Assembly (NCBI RefSeq): GCF_009389585.1
Contig: NZ_VIYG01000002.1
Location: forward strand, 372,001 to 436,000
Reading direction: 5' to 3'
Length of the DNA: 64,000 nt
Origin: Oceanobacillus sp. CFH 90083
GTDB lineage: Bacteria > Bacillota > Bacilli > Bacillales > Amphibacillaceae
A program made the translations under genes and the position numbers. Below, one piece after another: positions 59,905 through 64,000 of this stretch. Below the pieces are notes generated by a model. The model was not told the DNA's origin and searched no databases. It saw nothing but the letters and a program-made list of their open reading frames with translations. How positions within the stretch are numbered: position 1 is the first letter of the stretch; each line of letters opens with the position of its first letter.

Positions 59905-60936
59905 TTACTCCTCTGCCAGCGTGCGGATTTTCTCAAGCATAGCTTCTACTTCAATCTCTTCTGCAAATTCATCTAAAATAGGCTGTGCCGCTTCAATAAA
60001 TGGCTCCCGGTCTACTTCATTGACTTCAGCTCCATCGTCCAATGCCTGCTGCTTATATTCCTCATCCTGTTCTAACGTCACTTCACGTTCTGCTTCTACA
60101 GAGGCCTCGGCAGCATCTAAAATGATTTGCTGCTGCTCTTCATTTAAATTATCAAACCTCTCTCCATTGATTAAAAGAAAACGTGTTGTAAAATCATGAG
60201 CCGTCTCACTGATAAATTTTCCGTTTGGGGTCGTATGATGCGATTGCTGCACAAAGAATGGGTATGCGTTTTCAGAAGAATCTACAACATCCTGCTGCAA
60301 CCCTTGATACAGCTCTCCCCATGAAATACCAGACGGAATGGCACCAACGTTTGTCCAGAAATCCGATACGACTCCGGATGTCTGTGTCCGGAATGATAAT
60401 CCCCGCATATCCTCTATTGTTTCAACTGGTCTTTTCCCATAATAATGCCTTGTTCCCGCAGACCAATAGCCTAGAAGTCTAAAAGAATTATCTGATTTTT
60501 CATTGATAATTTGTGCCATCTCTTCTCCCACTTCTCCATCCACAGTTCTTAGCCAATGCTCATAATCTGTAAATAAGTATGGAGCAGAAAACAAATCAAC
60601 CTCCCGAATGCCTGTCTGTGTCATAAAACCGGGGGAAACAACGACAACATCAGCTGCCCCAAGCTGAAGCTTTTCTACAAGCTCTGATTCCTCTGTTCCA
60701 ATCGTCCCGGCATGAACCTCTACCTCTATCTTACCATCTGATTCTTCTTCTACGACTTCTTTAAATGTTAAGAGCCCGGCTTGATAAGGGTTATCTGGCG
60801 ACGTTTGGTTGTGTGCGGCAATAATTTTCAACGTTCCATCATCCTCAACTTCCAGCTCATCATTCCCGCAGGCTGTCAAGAGGAGACAAGCACAAACAAA
60901 TATGCTGAAAATGAATACGCATTTATTCATTCTCAT
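59905..60936 (-). CDS. TRAP transporter substrate-binding lipoprotein (DctP type)
   Basis: A 343-residue solute receptor from the ATG at 60934-60936 (AAAGGAGG 8 bases upstream). The signal peptide ends in lipobox LLTAC with the lipid-bearing Cys near residue 20. DctP-family features are IIAAHNQTSPDNPYQAGLLTFKEVVEEES, AADVVVVSPGF, GLSFRTQTSG with the substrate-carboxylate Arg, and ISWGELYQGLQQDVVDSSENA. The sequence alone does not give the ligand; an organic or sugar acid is expected from the Arg and the operon. Confidence 0.92.
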   Translation of the reverse strand: MRMNKCVFIFSIFVCACLLLTACGNDELEVEDDGTLKIIAAHNQTSPDNPYQAGLLTFKEVVEEESDGKIEVEVHAGTIGTEESELVEKLQLGAADVVVVSPGFMTQTGIREVDLFSAPYLFTDYEHWLRTVDGEVGEEMAQIINEKSDNSFRLLGYWSAGTRHYYGKRPVETIEDMRGLSFRTQTSGVVSDFWTNVGAIPSGISWGELYQGLQQDVVDSSENAYPFFVQQSHHTTPNGKFISETAHDFTTRFLLINGERFDNLNEEQQQIILDAAEASVEAEREVTLEQDEEYKQQALDDGAEVNEVDREPFIEAAQPILDEFAEEIEVEAMLEKIRTLAEE

Positions 60937-60987
60937 AGTAAGAACCTCCTTTTTCATATCTAAAAAATGAGACACATTCTTTTTTCA

Positions 60988-61028
60988 GGAACAAGCGCCG
61001 GGAAGAATCACTACTGACGCTCATTCCT
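60988..61028 (-). promoter_or_regulatory. intra-operon stem-loop between kdgA and dctP
   Basis: AGGAATGAGCG and CGCTTGTTCCT (minus strand, two G-U pairs) form an 11-bp stem. The 3' flank is A-rich rather than T-rich, so it is unlikely to be an intrinsic terminator in the operon direction. It may be an RNA processing or stability element. Confidence 0.4.
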
Positions 61029-61044
61029 TATATTAATCCTGTTT

Positions 61045-61677
61045 CTATTCTCCCTTTGCCAATTCAATAAATTCCTTTGCACGTGCTGTCAGTGCTTGAT
61101 AGTCTGCTTCTGTTTTTAACTTAGAAGCATCAACCAGATTACTGCCTAATCCAACAGCAGCACTGCCATTATCCAGATATTCTCTCAAGTTATCCCTGGT
61201 AATCCCGCCTGTCACCATTGCTGTTACATGTGGAAGTGGACCGCGGATATTTTTTATATACTTTGGACCGACTGCATCAGCGGGGAATACCTTTACCATG
61301 CGGGCACCATGCTCATACGCCGTTGTTATTTCAGTAGGCGTTAAAACACCTGGGATATGCTCTATACCATAGCGCTGACAAAGCTGTAATGTTTCTAAGT
61401 TCCATGTCGGTGCAACAACAAATGCAGCTCCGGCTAAAATAACAGAACGTGCTGTTTCCGGGTCCAGTACAGTACCAGCACCTACCTTAATCGATTCATC
61501 TACATTTGCTACTGCTTTTTCGATAATCGCATTGACATTTGGTGTTTCTGCTGTAATTTCAACATGATGAATCCCGCCCTCTGCCAAAGCTTCCAGAATT
61601 CCTATAATATTTTCCTCATTAGATTTTCGAATAACTGCTACTACTTTTTCTTTCTTGATACCTTCAATAATTGTCAT
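61045..61677 (-). CDS. kdgA: KDPG aldolase (bifunctional KDPG/KHG family)
   Basis: A 210-residue class I aldolase that cleaves 2-keto-3-deoxy-6-phosphogluconate to pyruvate and glyceraldehyde-3-phosphate. The Schiff-base lysine is K129 in MVKVFPADAVG, the catalytic Glu is E40 in HHVEITAETP, and VGAGTVLDPE and VTGGITRDNLREYL form phosphate and substrate sites. As in B. subtilis KdgA, the Arg found near E40 in E. coli Eda is absent. AGGAG precedes the ATG, and it follows the isomerase gene by 11 bases. Confidence 0.93.
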   Translation of the reverse strand: MTIIEGIKKEKVVAVIRKSNEENIIGILEALAEGGIHHVEITAETPNVNAIIEKAVANVDESIKVGAGTVLDPETARSVILAGAAFVVAPTWNLETLQLCQRYGIEHIPGVLTPTEITTAYEHGARMVKVFPADAVGPKYIKNIRGPLPHVTAMVTGGITRDNLREYLDNGSAAVGLGSNLVDASKLKTEADYQALTARAKEFIELAKGE

Positions 61678-61688
61678 GTCAAAGTCTC

Positions 61689-62246
61689 CTATTCTAAATT
61701 AGTATGTTTTTGGTTCAAGCTTTCCTCATTACGATTTCCCGGATATGTCCGCAGTAAGTACACAACAATACTGTCTAAAACCAAATGTGCAGATTGATCA
61801 AATTGACTTCCAAGCGGCTGGATGGTTGCAGGTTCCGTTTCTAACCGCTTTTTCGTAGCGGCTGGAATCCGGACAAGCTGACTGCTGAATGCACCAATAG
61901 CAGATTGGGGATTGGTTGTAACCAGTGCAACAGACGCTCCAATGTCTTTTGCTTTTTTGGCATAATTTAAAAGAGAAGCAGTTCCTCCAGATCCCGAGAT
62001 TAATAGTAACAAATCATCTGATTCAAGACTCGGGGTAATCGTCTCTCCAACTACGTACACCTGATAACCGCTGTGCATTAACCGCATAGCAAACATCTTG
62101 CCCGCCAATCCGGATCTCCCTGTTCCTGCAATAAATATCCGGTTTGCTGTTTGTATTTTCTCTGCCAGTTCTACCGTTTGATTTTCATTAACCTGTGACA
62201 GTACCTCCTGCATTTCTCCAGCTACTGTATTTAATATTTCTTTCAT
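61689..62246 (-). CDS. hxlB: 6-phospho-3-hexuloisomerase (SIS domain)
   Basis: Interconverts 3-hexulose-6-phosphate and fructose-6-phosphate, the partner of HPS. It has 185 residues from the ATG at 62244-62246 (GGGGAG 7 bases upstream; an in-frame GTG at 62261 overlaps that site). SIS-domain features are IFIAGTGRSGLAGKMFAMRLMHSGYQVYVVGETITPSLESDDLLLLISGSG, all in the first 100 residues, and QPLGSQFDQSAHLVLDSIV near the end, typical of PHI rather than general SIS proteins. Starts just after the lacI stop. Confidence 0.92.
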   Translation of the reverse strand: MKEILNTVAGEMQEVLSQVNENQTVELAEKIQTANRIFIAGTGRSGLAGKMFAMRLMHSGYQVYVVGETITPSLESDDLLLLISGSGGTASLLNYAKKAKDIGASVALVTTNPQSAIGAFSSQLVRIPAATKKRLETEPATIQPLGSQFDQSAHLVLDSIVVYLLRTYPGNRNEESLNQKHTNLE

Positions 62247-62264
62247 CTTACTTCTCCCCACCTT

Positions 62265-63278
62265 TTAACATGATTTTCTTCTTACTAAAATTGGTTTGAA
62301 CCGCAATATTTCCGCATGCTTGTCCGTTTTTCCTTTTAACATATTTGCAAATAAGATTTCTGCTGCTTTTTTCCCCATTTCGAAAGCAGGCTGAGAAATG
62401 GTTGTAAGCGGAGGATTATAAAAATCTGCGAACGATACATCATCGACGTTAATAACCGCCACATCATCCGGTATCCGTATATTGTTCCTGCTAAAAAAAG
62501 ACAGCACCTCATGCAGTACACGGTCATTAATAGCAAAAATAGCATCCGGGTGCGCTTCATTTTGAAAAAATGCATCCAGCTTTTCGTATATCGTATGAAT
62601 CCTGCCGGCGATCAAAGAAACCCTGGGAGCCTCTGCATCTGTCTGCTGAACAAATTCCTGAAAAGCATTTACACGTTCCACTCTGGGTGTTACCTGTTCA
62701 ATTAAAGGCGGACTCACCATCGCAATGTGCTGATAGTCTCCTTGTATTAAAGCTTCAGCAGCCAGTCTCGCTGCTTCCTGATTATCCAAAATGATCGTAT
62801 CTACCTTCAATTCTTTTACAATTCGATCCATAAATACTAAAGGATATCCCTCGTCCAGGAGCTGCTGATAAAGGTCCACATTGTCGCCAGTAGGAAAAGC
62901 AATAATCCCATCCACCTGCTTTGCTTTCAGCATTTCAATATATTTTTTTTCCTTCTCCGGCTGATCATCTGCATTGCACACAATCACATGAAATCCTTTT
63001 TGGTGGCAGAAGTCCTCAATTGCCCGGATTACTTGTGTTGAAAATACATGAAGAATATTTGCTACAATCACTCCTATCGTTGTGGAAGATTTTTGCTTTA
63101 AGCTTCGGGCTACCATATTCGGGCGATAGTTTAAGTCTTTTACAGCTTGGGCTATCTTCACACGTGTCTCTTCACTCATATAGTCAAAGCGGCCATTTAA
63201 ATATTGAGATATAGTACTTTTCGAGACTCCCGCATATTCAGCCACATCTGCCATCGTTATTCTTTTCATCTGCTTCAC
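62265..63278 (-). CDS. LacI family transcriptional regulator of the operon
   Basis: A 337-residue repressor. The N-terminal HTH and hinge read MADVAEYAGVSKSTISQYLN and KDLNYRPNMVARSLKQKSS (residues 6-65). The effector-binding periplasmic-binding-like core has TIGVIVANILHVFSTQVIRAIE, DGIIAFPTGDN and PDDVAVINVDDVSFADFYNPPLTTI. It is the first gene of the nine-gene operon, and two operator-like palindromes sit at its promoter, so it probably represses its own operon until a pathway intermediate binds. It resembles KdgR-type LacI regulators. Confidence 0.92.
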   Translation of the reverse strand: MKQMKRITMADVAEYAGVSKSTISQYLNGRFDYMSEETRVKIAQAVKDLNYRPNMVARSLKQKSSTTIGVIVANILHVFSTQVIRAIEDFCHQKGFHVIVCNADDQPEKEKKYIEMLKAKQVDGIIAFPTGDNVDLYQQLLDEGYPLVFMDRIVKELKVDTIILDNQEAARLAAEALIQGDYQHIAMVSPPLIEQVTPRVERVNAFQEFVQQTDAEAPRVSLIAGRIHTIYEKLDAFFQNEAHPDAIFAINDRVLHEVLSFFSRNNIRIPDDVAVINVDDVSFADFYNPPLTTISQPAFEMGKKAAEILFANMLKGKTDKHAEILRFKPILVRRKSC

Positions 63279-63297
63279 CTATATCAATTTTGTTTGA

Positions 63298-63322
63298 TAA
63301 ATCGATTTAGTAAATCGGTTTA
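63298..63322. promoter_or_regulatory. tandem LacI-type operators
   Basis: TAAATCGATTTA (63298-63309) is a perfect 12-bp palindrome. TAAATCGGTTTA (63311-63322) differs at one position. Centres are 13 bases apart, and the pair lies at and just downstream of the predicted transcription start. The central CG is typical of LacI-family operators. Confidence 0.75.
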
Positions 63323-63327
63323 GTAGT

Positions 63328-63356
63328 AGTATAAATGAAAAGAAAGCGTTTAACAA
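63328..63356 (-). promoter_or_regulatory. promoter of the nine-gene operon with cre-like site
   Basis: On the minus strand, TTGTTA (63356-63351) and TATACT (63333-63328) have a 17-base spacer. TGTTAAACGCTTTCT (63355-63341) overlaps the -35 and spacer and matches the cre consensus except for two bases, so catabolite repression is plausible. Confidence 0.7.
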
Positions 63357-63375
63357 GTCTTTTTTTTCCATACTA

Positions 63376-63405
63376 AAAGGCAAGCAACCAAATTGCTTAC
63401 CCTTT
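63376..63405 (-). terminator. terminator of the Pro/Tyr-rich gene
   Basis: GGTAAGCAA pairs with TTGCTTGCC on the minus strand (one G-U), followed by TTTTAGT. It lies 25 bases past the stop and insulates the gene from the operon promoter. Confidence 0.75.
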
Positions 63406-63429
63406 CTATAATCCTATTCGTTCACATTT

Positions 63430-63708
63430 TTAGCCATAAGGATAAAAGCCATACGGCGGATATGGATAATAAGGAGGGTATGGATAAAATGGCGGCGGTC
63501 CACCTATACCATCCAGTAATAATCCTGCTGCCAATCCTCCTAAAAACGGTACGCCAAATCCAAAAACAGGGTTTCCATAAAAGGGACCGTGGTGATATGG
63601 CCGTCTTACTTCCTGGTTATATATATGATTGTTATATCCGACATCCTGATAATATGCATGAGGAAACATACTTTGCTGATTTCCGGAATGGACATTTATT
63701 TCATTCAT
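63430..63708 (-). CDS. small Pro/Tyr/Gly-rich protein, possibly spore-coat associated
   Basis: A 92-residue low-complexity protein. The N-terminal half is rich in Asn, His, Gln and Tyr (QDVGYNNHIYNQEVRRPYHH). A central segment GVPFLGGLAAGLLLDGIGG is hydrophobic and Gly-rich, and the tail repeats Pro-Tyr (PPPFYPYPPYYPYPPYGF). This composition resembles small spore coat and exosporium proteins of bacilli, but no specific family is recognised. GAGAGGGG precedes the ATG at 63706-63708. Its own terminator indicates a monocistronic unit. Confidence 0.6.
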   Translation of the reverse strand: MNEINVHSGNQQSMFPHAYYQDVGYNNHIYNQEVRRPYHHGPFYGNPVFGFGVPFLGGLAAGLLLDGIGGPPPFYPYPPYYPYPPYGFYPYG

Positions 63709-63880
63709 ACTTTTAATACCCCTCTCTCCATTACTCCCTATTAAGATATGCAGCGACCCAAAAAATTGCTAATCAAGCCCGTTCTATTACCATACATGCT
63801 GTCAGCTTTACAACTTCTTTCTTAAAAAAATATGATAAACTAAAAGAAAAAGATAAGACGAAAACAGGAGGCGAAAGAAA

Positions 63881-64000
63881 TGAAGAAGCAAAACTATGCC
63901 ATTATTGATATTGGCTCCAACACAATCCGTTTGGTAATTTATGAAAAAACAAAGGGGAACCGGCTGAAAGAAATAGAAAACGTAAAAGCCTCCTCCAGGC
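63881..64000 (+). CDS. ppx: exopolyphosphatase (Ppx/GppA family), 5' part only
   Basis: The first 40 codons are present; the gene continues past the right edge. AGGAGGCGAAAGAAATG is a strong start. The protein begins KKQNYAIIDIGSNTIRLVIY, the phosphate-1 motif of the ASKHA-fold Ppx/GppA family, which hydrolyses polyphosphate or pppGpp. ppx is often next to ppk in bacilli, which would be expected beyond the edge. Confidence 0.88.

Noticed and set aside
60988-61028. Internal transcription terminator splitting the nine-gene operon
   Set aside because: The stem is followed by an A run, not a T run, in the operon direction, so I treat it only as a stem-loop.
1-64000. CRISPR array, prophage or tRNA/rRNA genes
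   Set aside because: Reading through all gaps, I found no regularly spaced direct repeats, phage structural genes or tRNA-like cloverleaf ends; the repeats found are MITE-like, palindromic or a single tandem duplication.

Overview
The window is AT-rich DNA from an endospore-forming Gram-positive bacterium of the Bacillaceae, most like the halotolerant Oceanobacillus/Virgibacillus group. The evidence is an alpha/beta-type small acid-soluble spore protein, the SpoVR/YhbH/PrkA sporulation trio, a T-box in front of ilvB, type II pantothenate kinase, Bacillus-style pdxST, strong AAGGAGG ribosome binding sites with many GTG/TTG starts, and intergenic repeats typical of bacilli. The genus is an inference from gene content. 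No rRNA, tRNA or CRISPR array was found.

Layout. 1-9.5 kb is amino-acid biosynthesis: ilvB (cut by the left edge) with promoter and T-box, ilvD, a class V aminotransferase plus serA, and ilvE. 9.5-24.6 kb is a mixed housekeeping and sporulation block: aldo/keto reductase, SASP, YitT-type membrane protein, dipeptidase, acyl-CoA synthetase, an Era-like/DUF697 GTPase, spoVR-yhbH-prkA, HAD phosphatases and acetyltransferases. 24.8-32 kb holds a large catalase, an aldo/keto reductase and a lipid-degradation operon (thiolase, nitronate monooxygenase-like, enoyl-CoA hydratase, MBL hydrolase) with a CcpA-type cre site at its promoter. 32.4-39.4 kb holds 5-oxoprolinase pxpB-pxpA-pxpC with an unrecognised permease, then nucleoside uptake and phosphorolysis (nupC, punA) and a TetR regulator. 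39.6-47.4 kb has telA-xpaC, coaW, a lipoprotein MBL-HhH protein with DUF3006, and pdxST facing a pdxR-like regulator. 47.6-55.6 kb has an AGCS symporter, a repeat-rich gap, purU, a decayed IS200/IS605 tnpB element, a TcaA/YvbJ-like zinc-ribbon protein, an Hsp20 and a Gfo/Idh/MocA dehydrogenase. 55.8-63.3 kb is a nine-gene minus-strand catabolic operon, followed by a small Pro/Tyr-rich protein and the start of an exopolyphosphatase gene.

The most interesting unit is the nine-gene operon lacI - 6-phospho-3-hexuloisomerase - KDPG aldolase - TRAP dctP/Q/M - rpiA - KDG kinase - 3-hexulose-6-phosphate synthase. It joins a sugar-acid route (TRAP uptake, KDG kinase, KDPG aldolase) with both enzymes of the ribulose monophosphate formaldehyde cycle and ribose-5-phosphate isomerase. 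Its promoter carries two tandem 12-bp LacI-type operators and a cre-like site. The substrate is unknown.

Mobile and repeated DNA: a MITE family with 8-bp target duplications (two copies plus a lone end), a second dispersed stem-loop repeat family, two inverted copies of a long repeat of a type familiar from bacilli at 49.1-49.5 kb, a tandem duplication of about 140 bp upstream of the TcaA-like gene, and a tnpB pseudogene whose preserved right end abuts the purU leader.
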